Origin: JBBQXH01 sp963710975
GTDB taxonomy: Bacteria; Actinomycetota; Thermoleophilia; Gaiellales; Gaiellaceae
Assembly (NCBI GenBank): GCA_963710975.1
Contig: CAVQCG010000005.1
Location: forward strand, 248,001 to 312,000
Reading direction: 5' to 3'
Length of the DNA: 64,000 bases
Shown here: one piece after another, positions 34,078 to 41,690 of the stretch
Numbering within the stretch: the first letter of the stretch is position 1
How the letters are laid out: every line of letters starts with the position of its first letter
The notes under the pieces: generated by a model
What the model saw: the letters and a program-made list of their open reading frames with translations, nothing else
Told to the model about the DNA's origin: nothing
Databases searched by the model: none
Translations under genes and position numbers: made by a program

Positions 34078-34815
34078 TTACGCTGCGACGCGCGTCGTCG
34101 CTCCCAGCTCGAGCCGCGTGATGTACGAGGGACGGGACGAGCGGAGGTACTCGACTACTGCCGCCTCGCTCTTCTCGCATGGCAGCAAGGTCTTCCACGT
34201 TGCGAGATGCTCGGGGCGGTGGAAGTCCCCACATGCGACCGTCGGGAGACCCTGATTGGCGACCCAGCTGAAGACCTCGTGCCGGTTGAACAGCTCGTAC
34301 CGGTCGATCAGGCCGCCGAGGATCTGCCATTCGCGCCAGAAGCGCCGCGTCGTCCGCTCCGGGATGAGGCTCGCCTGGTCGGAGTGGGGATGCGCCGCGA
34401 CGATCGCTGCTCCGTGGGATCGCGCCTCGCTCATAGCCTCCGGAAGGCCCCTGTCCATGGGTACGAACGACCGGAGACCGATGGCGACGGCGTGGCCGGC
34501 GACGTCCGGATCGGGGTCGTTGTAGGTCAGCTCCGCACCCGGCACCACCAGGAGATCGAACCTGTTCCGGGCTCGCTCGGCCTCGACCTGGATGGCCTCG
34601 AGGTACGAGGCATGGCGCTCGGCGTCGACCCAGCTCCCGTCGGGATTCTCGAGCGGCCAGGGATCGTCTGTCCGGAGAACGTGGTCCGAGATGACGAGGA
34701 CGTCGAACCCTGCCGATCCATAGAGATCGACGAGCTCGGCCGGCGTGAGGACGCCGTCGCTCCACGTCGTGTGCGCGTGGAGCTCACAGAGGAGCGGCCT
34801 GGTCTTCACGATCAT
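34078..34815 (-). CDS. PHP-domain phosphoesterase
   Basis: 245 residues from ATG 34815. PHP motif I LLCELHAHTTWSDG, motif II VISDHVLR, motif III AHPHSDQA and motif IV CGDFHRPEH supply the trinuclear metal site. Stand-alone PHP proteins hydrolyse phosphoesters, such as histidinol phosphate, short nucleotides or AMP derivatives; this one cannot be assigned. In-frame sequence upstream of the ATG lacks domain character. It ends 21 nt before the ppk -10 hexamer. Confidence 0.85.
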   Translation of the reverse strand: MIVKTRPLLCELHAHTTWSDGVLTPAELVDLYGSAGFDVLVISDHVLRTDDPWPLENPDGSWVDAERHASYLEAIQVEAERARNRFDLLVVPGAELTYNDPDPDVAGHAVAIGLRSFVPMDRGLPEAMSEARSHGAAIVAAHPHSDQASLIPERTTRRFWREWQILGGLIDRYELFNRHEVFSWVANQGLPTVACGDFHRPEHLATWKTLLPCEKSEAAVVEYLRSSRPSYITRLELGATTRVAA

Positions 34816-34912
34816 GAACAGAGTGTCGCTCGCCACGAGAAGCCTGTGGGAAACGGTGTGGAAAACGCCTGGTTCAGAGGCTGTGCGGCGCGGCTGTGCG
34901 AGACGGTTCTGT

Positions 34913-36038
34913 TCAGACTGAAGGTGCGTCTTCGAGTCCTGTTGGGCTTCTCGACCAGCCGTAGAGCCGACGGCCAGCCCACAGTGACACGTAGACGAGC
35001 GCAACGAGGACAGGCACCTCGATAAGCGGACCGACGACTCCCGCGAGGGCCTCCCCTGATATCGCTCCGAACACGCCGACAGCGACTGCGATCGCGAGTT
35101 CGAAGTTGTTGCTGGCAGCGGTGAAGGACAGCGACGCGGTGCGCGGGTAGTCGAGACCGATCAGCTTCCCTGTCGCGAATGCGACGGCAAACATGACCAG
35201 GAAGTAGACGAGGAGCGGTAGCGCGATCCGCGCGACATCGAGCGGCTTGGCCGTGATCGCGTCACCCTGGATCGCGAACAGCAGGACGATCGTGAAAAGC
35301 AACCCGTAGAGCGTGATCGGACTGATCCGCGGCAGGAACCGCCGCTCAAACCACTCTCGGCCGCAGGTGCGAATCCCGACGAAACGAGTGAGGACAGCGG
35401 CGAAGAAGCGGGATCCCGAGGAAGATCAAGACCGTACGGGCGACCTCCCAGATCGAGACCTCGAACCCTTGTGTCTCGAGGCCAAGCCAGCCCGGCAGGA
35501 CAGTGAGGTAGAAGTAGCCGAGAACCGAGTAGGCGGCGATCTGGAAGACCGAGTTGATCACGACGAGAACGGCTGTCGCCTCCCTGTCACCGCACGAGAG
35601 ATCACTCCAGATGAGCACCATGGCGATGCAACGGGCGAGACCGACGATGATCACGCCCGTCCGGTACTCGGGCTGGTCGGCAAGGAACGTCCACGCGAGC
35701 ACGAACATGAGCGCCGGCCCGACGACCCAGTTCAGAATGAGCGAGGACGCGAGGAGCCTTCTCTCCGGGCGAAGCTCACCGAGCTCCTCGTAGCGGACCT
35801 TCGCGAGGACGGGGTACATCATGAGAAGGAGTCCAAGGGCGATCGGAAGACTGACCGTCCCGATCCGAAGCTCGTCGAGCCAGTCGTTCAGCCTCGGAGC
35901 TGCAGCGCCGAGGCCGATCCCGAGTGCCATCGCGAGCACGATCCACAACGGCAGGAAGCGATCAAGAAGCGAGAGCCGCCCGAGAACAGGCGCCTGCATG
36001 CCGCCGGTAACCGTCGCATCCGAGCTCCCTAGCGACAT
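34913..36038 (-). CDS. ACR3-family arsenite efflux transporter (one frameshift)
   Basis: 374 residues after removing one base near 35390-35405. Ten membrane segments; signature NWVVGPALMFVLAW, GLARCIAMVLIWSDLSCGD (the essential Cys of the ACR3 family) and, after the break, FTAASNNFELAIAVAVGVFG. The first frame runs into LLRRCPHSF and stops; the second carries AAVLTRFVGIRTCGREWFERRFLPRISPITLYGLLFTIVLL, so the join is seamless. It exports As(III). Lies downstream of arsC on the same strand, 43 nt on. Confidence 0.9.
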
Positions 36039-36081
36039 CGACCCGATCTCTGCCGGCTGGCCGACGTCCCGCGCAATGAGG

Positions 36082-36724
36082 TCATTCAGATGACCTCGGA
36101 GCGAGGAGCTCGTCGAGGAGCGCCTGCACCCGGGTGTCGATTTCGTCGCGGATCGCCCGTACTTCGTCGACGCTCTTCCCCGCAGGGTCTGGAAGCTCCC
36201 AGTCCTGGTAGCGCTTCCCCGGGTAGATGGGGCACGCGTCGCCACAGCCCATCGTGATGACCGCATCCGCCGCATCGGACCACTTCGTCGGTCAGTGGTT
36301 TCGGGAACTCGTCGGAGAGATCGACTCCGATCTCGGCCATGGCTTCCACGACGGCGGGGTTGATCTCTTCGCCGGGCGCGCTACCCGCCGACCGCACGTG
36401 AACACGCCCCTCGCCGCGAAGCTGGAGCAGCGACGCCGCCATCTGGCTCCGGCCCGCGTTATGCACGCAGACGAACAGAACCTCGGGTACCTCCTTCGTC
36501 ATCTTGCCCTCCGCTTGGGCGAGCGCACGAAGTCGTTCCCGAGCGAACCGGTAGCCGAGTACGGGAACGAAGTCACTGACGCGAGCGTGTGACATGCTCG
36601 AGAGCGACTCGCCCATGAATCGCTCGATGGTCTCCTCCGAGAAGATCCCGGCGAACTCATCTGCGAGGTTCTTGCTGGCACGGCGGATGTGCTCCTGGGT
36701 AATCGGGTCGAGGACGGCCTCCAT
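36082..36724 (-). CDS. arsC: arsenate reductase ArsC with N-terminal helical domain (one frameshift)
   Basis: 213 residues after removing one base near 36265-36280. Residues 1-75 are a three-helix domain (ITQEHIRRASKNLADEFAGIFS) common to actinobacterial ArsC; then the low-molecular-weight phosphatase fold with P-loop VCVHNAGRSQ (Cys86...Arg92). In the second frame AADAVITMGCGDACPIYPGKRYQDWELPDPAG carries the second and third Cys. Reduces arsenate to arsenite for ACR3. ATG 36724 has a strong GAAGGGAG site. Divergent from an arsR gene. Confidence 0.9.
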
Positions 36725-36745
36725 CGGTCGTCTCCCTTCTCCTCG

Positions 36746-36798
36746 CATCGATGGTTGTCGATGCGCGATGATGCCAATCGTATCGACAGCTGTCAATA
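36746..36798. promoter_or_regulatory. ArsR operators between arsC and arsR
   Basis: Two inverted repeats: CATCGA-6 nt-TCGATG (36746-36763) and TATCGACAGCTGTCAATA (36781-36798), the latter an 18-bp palindrome with one mismatched pair. They lie in the divergent gap, as ArsR-controlled operators do. Confidence 0.6.
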
Positions 36799-36807
36799 TG
36801 TCGCCTG

Positions 36808-37137
36808 GTGAACCCGATCGTGTCTGTCGCCTCGTCCTGTCCGCCGCTTCTCAGCTCGGCGCTCGAGCCCGCGCAGGCACGGGAGCTCGCCGCCGCGCTC
36901 AAGGCGCTGGCCGACCCTGCTCGCCTCCGGCTGCTCAGCCTGATCCAGGCCCAGCCGGGAGGCGAGGCGTGCGTGTGCCATCTCACCGCACCGCTCGGCC
37001 TGACCCAGCCCACGGTAAGCCACCACCTCCGCGTGCTCCTCGACGCGGGCATCGTCAGCCGGGAGCAGCGAGGAAGCTGGGCGTTCTATCGCGTGGAGCG
37101 GGATGCGCTCGCGAGCCTGCGAGCGGTGCTCGGCTAG
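36808..37137 (+). CDS. arsR: ArsR-family repressor
   Basis: 109 residues. Winged helix with LKALADPARLRLLSLI, ACVCHLTAPLGLTQPTVSHHLRVLLDAGIV and SWAFYRVERDAL. The CVC next to the recognition-helix region is the classic As(III) site, and an extra Cys lies near the N-terminus (SSCPP). Divergent from arsC-ACR3 with palindromic operators between, so it most likely represses both. GTG start. Ends at a repeat array. Confidence 0.92.
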   Translation: MNPIVSVASSCPPLLSSALEPAQARELAAALKALADPARLRLLSLIQAQPGGEACVCHLTAPLGLTQPTVSHHLRVLLDAGIVSREQRGSWAFYRVERDALASLRAVLG

Positions 37138-37311
37138 CAAGGAGCGAAGCGACGCGCAGCAGCCGACGCAAGCCGGCTAGGCCGGCGCGCAGCGGCCGCG
37201 CCGAAGGCGCCAGGCCGCGAAGTCCAGGGCCGAAGGCCCGTATCAGCCGCGAAGGCTCATCGAGCCCCGCAGGGCTCGATACATGCCGGGCGTCCGGTCC
37301 CGGACGCGACC
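37138..37311 (-). repeat. mosaic hairpin repeat array 6 (one full unit plus fragments)
   Basis: Minus-oriented: GCGCAGCGGCCGCG, CGCCGAAGGCG hairpin, CCAGGCCGCGAAGT linker, GGGCCGAAGGCCC hairpin, GTATC end. Further short hairpins (CGAGCCCCGCAGGGCTCG) extend towards the second arsR stop. Lies between the convergent 3' ends of the two arsR genes. Confidence 0.8.
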
Positions 37312-37653
37312 CTACGCCGTAACCCGCTCGCCGAGCGCCCCGCGAATCCGCTCGAGCGCTCCCGGGACGAGCCGGTAGTAGGCGAACGTCCCGCGGCGCT
37401 CGCGCTCGAGGAGCCCGACATCGCTCAACTGCCTCAGGTGGTACGAGACGGTCGCCTGGGCAAGGCCGAGCGCCGGCACCAGCTCGCAGACGCACACGGC
37501 GCTACCTCCGGCCTGCATCAGGAGGTTCAGGATCTTCACCCGATGACGGTCTCCAAGCGCCCGGAACAGGCGCTCGAGACCCACCGCTTCGTCGTCCGCG
37601 AGGGTCTCGGCGGCGAGCGGCGCGCAACATTGGATGAGCGGAAGGGTCTTCAT
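37312..37653 (-). CDS. ArsR-family repressor, second copy
   Basis: 113 residues. LFRALGDRHRVKILNLLMQAGGSAVCVCELVPALGLAQATVSYHLRQLSDVGLLERERRGTFAYYRL: winged helix with CVC metal site, plus a CC pair near the N-terminus (IQCCAPLAAE). Similar in plan to, but clearly different from, the arsR at 36808. TACACT (37661-37666) lies 7 nt before the ATG and overlaps the operator shared with the divergent ArsI/CadI gene, so autorepression is likely. Confidence 0.9.
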   Translation of the reverse strand: MKTLPLIQCCAPLAAETLADDEAVGLERLFRALGDRHRVKILNLLMQAGGSAVCVCELVPALGLAQATVSYHLRQLSDVGLLERERRGTFAYYRLVPGALERIRGALGERVTA

Positions 37654-37664
37654 CGGCGTCAGTG

Positions 37665-37704
37665 TATCGATCTATTTCGATATATTAATCGAAATACCTC
37701 GATA
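37665..37704. promoter_or_regulatory. nested palindromic ArsR operator
   Basis: Inner arms TTTCGAT-6 nt-ATCGAAA (37675-37694) and outer arms TATCGA/TCGATA (37665-37670, 37699-37704), all exact. The site overlaps the -10 of the second arsR and lies just ahead of the AAGGAG site of the divergent ArsI/CadI gene. AT-rich compared with its surroundings. Confidence 0.7.
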
Positions 37705-37717
37705 CAAGGAGCTGAAC

Positions 37718-38152
37718 ATGAACACGTTCCACCTCTCCCTCGACGTCCCTGATCTCGCCGGCTCTGTCGCCTTCTACCGAGAGCTCTTCGGCGTGCCGCC
37801 GGCAAAGGAGCGCCCCGGCTATGCGAAGTTCGAGCTCGTCGACCCGCCGGTCGCCCTCGCACTCCAGCAGGCCTCACGCCCCGGGCTCTCGCACCTCGGC
37901 ATCCGGGTGGGCACGACCGGTGAGGTCGACTCTGCCTCGACGCGGCTCCGGCAATCCGGCCTCGTGACGCTCGACGAGCGAGAGACCTCATGCTGCTACG
38001 CCGTGCAGGACAAGGTCTGGGTCGCCGACCCGGCTGGAAACCGGTGGGAGGTCTACACCGTTCTCGAGGACGTGGACGACGACGAGCACGGCCACGCCTC
38101 GGTTTCGACGGCAGCTTGCTGCTCGGGCGAGTCGGCTTGCTGTTCGGCGTAG
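37718..38152 (+). CDS. ArsI/CadI-family VOC dioxygenase
   Basis: 144 residues. A vicinal-oxygen-chelate protein with ligand positions His5, His59 and Glu111 and the vicinal CysCys92-93 pair (ETSCCYAVQDKVWV) that marks ArsI, the Fe(II) enzyme that cleaves the C-As bond of methylarsenite, and the related CadI. DPAGNRWEVYTVLED is the usual end of the domain. The tail holds two more CC pairs (ACCSGESACCSA), as in organisms where it binds metal. CAAGGAG lies 6 nt before the ATG. Divergent arsR and operator support As-dependent expression. Confidence 0.85.
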   Translation: MNTFHLSLDVPDLAGSVAFYRELFGVPPAKERPGYAKFELVDPPVALALQQASRPGLSHLGIRVGTTGEVDSASTRLRQSGLVTLDERETSCCYAVQDKVWVADPAGNRWEVYTVLEDVDDDEHGHASVSTAACCSGESACCSA

Positions 38153-38260
38153 CCGCTTCGCGCCTGATACGGGCCTTCGGCCCCTGAACTTCGCGGCCTG
38201 ATCGGCCGCTGCGCGCCGGCTCAGCCGGCTTGCGACGCGCCGGCTACGCCGGCTTGCGCG
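38153..38260 (+). repeat. mosaic hairpin repeat array 7 (one unit)
   Basis: ATACGGGCCTTCGGCCC, TGAACTTCGCGGCCTG, a reduced inner hairpin, GGCCGCTGCGC, then GCCGGCTCAGCCGGC and GCCGGCTACGCCGGC each followed by TTGCG. It lies between convergent 3' ends and supplies the last codons and the stop of the response regulator gene that follows. Confidence 0.8.
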
Positions 38261-38955
38261 CCCTTGGGCAGCGCGTCGAGCTTGTAGCCGACTCCGTAGC
38301 GAGTCTGGATGAAGCTGTGCGCGACCGCGCGGCGGTCGATCTTCTCGCGCAGCTTGCGGACGAAGACGTCGACCGTCCGGTCACGCCTCGTCTGACGCCG
38401 TCCCCAGATCTTCTGCAGCAGCTCGTCGCGGGTGACGACTCGCCCTTGCTCGAGCGCGAGCGCGTAGAGGAGGCGGAACTCGGTCGGTGTCAGCTCGCAC
38501 GATGCTCCGTCGACATAGGCCTGCACGTTCTTCGGATCGATCACCAGCTCCTCGATCGCGATCGGCTCACCGCGGTTCTCCTCCTGGCTCCGTACACCTC
38601 GGCGCGCCGCGGCTCGAACGCGAGCGACGAGCTCCTTCATCGAGAACGGCTTGACGAGGTAGTCGTCAGCACCGATCTCGAGCGCGTGGATCCGGTCGTG
38701 CTCGGTTCCGCGCGCCGAGACGACGACGATCGGAGTGCCGATCCCCTCCTCGCGCGCCGTCTCGATGAGCTTCCACCCGTCAATGCCGGGGAGCATCAGA
38801 TCCAGGACGCAGACGTCGGGCCGCTCGAACCGCAACCGGGCAAGACCCGCCTCACCCTTGCCGACCCACAACGGGTCGAACCCTGCGGCGGCTAGATGCC
38901 GCGCCATGCCCTGCGCGATGACTTCGTCGTCCTCGACGATCAGCACCTTTGCCAT
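38221..38955 (-). CDS. OmpR/PhoB-type response regulator 1
   Basis: 244 residues. Receiver domain with DD at 9-10, phospho-acceptor in VCVLDLMLPGIDGW and Lys in DDYLVKPFS; winged-helix DNA-binding domain ELTPTEFRLLYALALEQGRVVTRDELLQKIWGR...RYGVGYKL. About 85% identical to the regulator at 40980. The last ~12 residues (AQAGVAGASQAG) are encoded by repeat-array DNA and are absent from the other copy. Four GTTCACC-like units lie upstream, so it probably controls itself as a PhoP/RegX3-type phosphate regulator. No kinase gene adjoins it. Confidence 0.9.
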   Translation of the reverse strand: MAKVLIVEDDEVIAQGMARHLAAAGFDPLWVGKGEAGLARLRFERPDVCVLDLMLPGIDGWKLIETAREEGIGTPIVVVSARGTEHDRIHALEIGADDYLVKPFSMKELVARVRAAARRGVRSQEENRGEPIAIEELVIDPKNVQAYVDGASCELTPTEFRLLYALALEQGRVVTRDELLQKIWGRRQTRRDRTVDVFVRKLREKIDRRAVAHSFIQTRYGVGYKLDALPKGAQAGVAGASQAG

Positions 38956-38990
38956 GCATTCACATCCTCACCGCCTCGCGCGAGGGCATG

Positions 38991-39029
38991 GGTTGAACCA
39001 TGGTGAACGTCTGGTGAACGGTTGGTGAC
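38991..39029 (-). promoter_or_regulatory. PHO box upstream of response regulator 1
   Basis: Four direct units GGTTGA, GGTGAA, GGTGAA, GGTGAC (plus-strand text) start at 38991, 39002, 39013 and 39024, exactly 11 bp apart; on the minus strand they read GTTCACC-like. This is the actinobacterial PhoP-binding layout. It lies 36-74 bp before the regulator ATG. The divergent chrA gene starts 51 bp on the other side. Confidence 0.75.
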
Positions 39030-39079
39030 AGCCGATTTCGCCCATGACCGCTCGCACGTCGCAGGATAGGCTCGGGCGC

Positions 39080-40275
39080 GTGTTGACCCGAACGCGCCAA
39101 CGATCGACGGAGGTGTTCGAGGTCGCGCTGCGGCTGGGGCTCACCTCGTTCGGCGGGCCGGTTGCCCACCTCGGGTACTTCCAACGCGAGTATGTCGACA
39201 ACCGGCACTGGCTGACCGACCGCAGCTACGCCGATCTCCTCGCGGTGAGCAGTTTCCTGCCCGGCCCGGCGAGCAGCCAGGTCGGGATCGGGGTCGGAAC
39301 GCTGCGTGCGGGCTACAGGGGAGGGCTCCTCGCCTGGCTCGGGTTCACACTTCCGTCAGCGATCCTGATGGTTGGGTTCGCCGCCGGGGCACAGTCGCTC
39401 GTGTCATCCGAGCACGACTGGCTCCACGGCCTCGCCGTCGTCGCTGTCGCAGTCGTCGCACTCGCCGTGTGGACCATGGCGCGCCTGCTCACCCCGGATC
39501 CACTGCGCGGATCCCTGGCGATCGGCGCGGCGATCGTCGTGCTCTTCTGGCAGTCGGTCGGTGCCCAGCTCGTCGTCCTGGGCGTGGGTGCGCTGCTCGG
39601 TTGGCGCCTGCTCGACGGATCGACCCAGCCCGAGAGCTCGACCGACTGGCTGCGACGAGTCGCCGCGTGGGAGTTGCGTGCCTGGCGGCGTTCTTCCTCC
39701 TGCTCGGTCTCCTTCCGGTTCTCGCCGCAGTGACGGCAAGTCACGCGGTGGATCTCGTCGACACGTTCTATCGGGCAGGCTCACTCATCTTCGGGGGAGG
39801 GCACGTCGTGCTCCCGCTCCTCCAGACCGGTGTCGTCGATCCCGGCTGGGTGACGAACCAGGAGTTCGTCGCCGGGTATGGGGCCGCGCAGGCGATTCCC
39901 GGCCCGCTCATGACGTTCGCGGCGTACCTCGGTTACGTCGAGGGACCCGAGCCGAACGGGATCCCCGGCGCGGCACTCGCCCTGGGGGCGATCTTCCTGC
40001 CGTCGTTTCTTCTGATCTTCGGGGTGCTGCCGTTCTGGGGGACGCTTCGCTCGAAGCCGGGAGCCCAGGCCGCGCTGAAGGGCGTGAACGCTGTCGTCGT
40101 CGGCCTTCTCCTCGCAGCGCTCTACGACCCTGTCTGGGTCAGCGCAATCGAGACGCCGGCCGATTTCGCGCTTGCCCTCGCCGCGCTCGGCCTGCTCGCT
40201 CTCTGGCACGTCCCACCGTGGGCGGTGGTCGTCGGCACGGGCCTCGCCGGTGCCGCGCTCGTCGCGTGGGGTTAG
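39080..40275 (+). CDS. chrA: chromate transporter ChrA (one frameshift)
   Basis: About 398 residues after restoring one base between 39650 and 39690. First half: LGLTSFGGPVAHLGYFQREYVDNRHWLTDRSYADLLAV and LPGPASSQVGIGVG; second half: GSLIFGGGHVVLPLLQTGVV and IPGPLMTFAAYLGY. These are the paired signatures of the two CHR domains. Exports chromate or related anions. GTG 39080 is preceded 7 nt upstream by TAGGCT; an ATG at 39044 lies ahead of that hexamer. Its stop overlaps the convergent amidase stop. Confidence 0.9.
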
Positions 40276-40983
40276 AGAAAGCTCGCGAGCCCGTTCGCGA
40301 GCGCTCTGGCGATCTTCTGCCGGAACGAGGCAGTCGACAGCAGCCTTGCGTCCGTGGCGTTCTTCATGTTCCCGGTCTCGATGAAGACCTTCGGGACGTT
40401 CGAGAGGTTCAAGCCGCCCAGATCGGAGCGCACGTCGAGGCCGTTGCTCGCCGAGATACGTGGCGTACGGCATGCCTGTCCCCGTGCGATACGCCGCGCG
40501 GACAGCGTAGGCAAGCCGCTTCGAAGGCTTCGCGATGTCGTCGGTGAGCCCGCGGATGCTCGGCGGGTAGATCACGTGGAACCCGCGCCCTCCCGCAGGC
40601 CCTCCGTCGGCGTGGATCGAGATCGCAGCGTCCGCGTGTGCGTGGTTGCCGATCGCGGCCCGCTTGGTGATGCAGGGCCCCCACGGCGTCTTCGCGGTTC
40701 TCGTCATCACGACCTTCGCGCCTGCGGCCTGGAGAATCCGGCGCAGCCGCCTGGCGACGTCGAAGTTGAAGTCGGCCTCGCGGTATCCCGCGTTGGTCGC
40801 GGTACCCGTCGTGTCACACGCCTTTCGTAGCGTGCCCGCGTCGACGAGGCGGTTGATCTCCTGCGGGTGGCTGAAGTTGCCGGAGTTGTGACCCGGGTCG
40901 ATCGTGATCGTCGTGCCGGAGAGGCCTCCATGAGCCGCCCCCGCAAAGACGAGGGCGGCAAGGGCGATACCGGCGAACCTCAC
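40272..40983 (-). CDS. N-acetylmuramoyl-L-alanine amidase (one frameshift)
   Basis: 236 residues after removing one base near 40448-40453. Signal peptide MRFAGIALAALVFAGAAHG; Amidase_3 zinc motifs ITIDPGHNSG (His), GYREADFNFDVARRL (Glu) and ISIHADG (His), and after the break VPKVFIETGNMKNATDARLL with the catalytic Glu. Cuts the amide between MurNAc and the stem peptide; resembles mycobacterial Rv3717-type enzymes. Its GTG start overlaps the stop of response regulator 2, so the amidase is co-expressed with that regulator. Confidence 0.9.
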
Positions 40984-41678
40984 GAACGGGTCTCGGCTTC
41001 CAGCTTGTAGCCGACGCCGTAGCGGGTCTGGATGTACGTATGGGTCGGAGAGCGGCGCCCGAGCTTGTCGCGGAGCCGGCGAACGAAGACGTCGACCGTC
41101 CGGTCACGGTGGGTCGGCCGGCGGCCCCATACCCGCTGGAGCAGCTCGTCCCGCGTCACGACGCGGCCCTGCTCCATGGCGAGGGCGTAGAGGAGGCGGA
41201 ACTCGGTCGGCGTCAGCTCGCACGAGGCGCCGTCGACATACGCCTGCACGTTCTTCGGATCGATCAGCAGCTCCTCGATCGCGATCGCCTCGCCGCGGCT
41301 CTCCTCCTGGTCGCGAACCCCGCGGCGTGCCGCCGCCCGAACCCGAGCGACCAGCTCTTTCATGGAGAACGGCTTGACGAGGTAGTCGTCGGCACCGATC
41401 TCGAGGGCGTGAACCCGATCGTGCTCGGTCCCGCGGGCCGACACGACGACGATCGGCGTGCCGATGCCCTCCCGGCGAACGGTCTCGATCAGCCGCCATC
41501 CGTCGACCCCGGGGAGCATCAGGTCGAGCACACAGACGTCGGGCCGCTCGTAGCGAAGGCGCGCGAGCCCGGCCTCGCCCTTTCCGACACACGACGAATC
41601 GAACCCCGCGGCCGAGAGGTGGCGCGCCATCCCCTCCGCGATGACCTCGTCATCCTCGACGATCAGCACCTTCGCCAT
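40980..41678 (-). CDS. OmpR/PhoB-type response regulator 2
   Basis: 232 residues, about 85% identical to response regulator 1 and missing its repeat-derived tail (ends KLEAETRS). Receiver and winged-helix domains complete: DDEV at 9-12, VCVLDLMLPGVDGW, VKPFSMKEL, RYGVGYKL. Divergent from the histidine kinase with only 12 bp between start codons; the kinase is followed by pstS, so the pair is the likely PhoR-PhoP/SenX3-RegX3 equivalent. The stop overlaps the amidase start (GTGA), placing a cell-wall hydrolase in the same transcript. Confidence 0.9.
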   Translation of the reverse strand: MAKVLIVEDDEVIAEGMARHLSAAGFDSSCVGKGEAGLARLRYERPDVCVLDLMLPGVDGWRLIETVRREGIGTPIVVVSARGTEHDRVHALEIGADDYLVKPFSMKELVARVRAAARRGVRDQEESRGEAIAIEELLIDPKNVQAYVDGASCELTPTEFRLLYALAMEQGRVVTRDELLQRVWGRRPTHRDRTVDVFVRRLRDKLGRRSPTHTYIQTRYGVGYKLEAETRS

Positions 41679-41690
41679 ACTGGTCACAGT

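Noticed and set aside
34078..35004. Upstream start of the PHP gene at 35004
   Set aside because: The extra 63 residues have no domain character and overlap the end of the ACR3 gene; ATG 34815 directly precedes the PHP motif.
37718..38152. Glyoxalase I or fosfomycin-resistance protein
   Set aside because: The fold is shared, but the CysCys pair, the Cys-rich tail and the arsR context fit ArsI/CadI.
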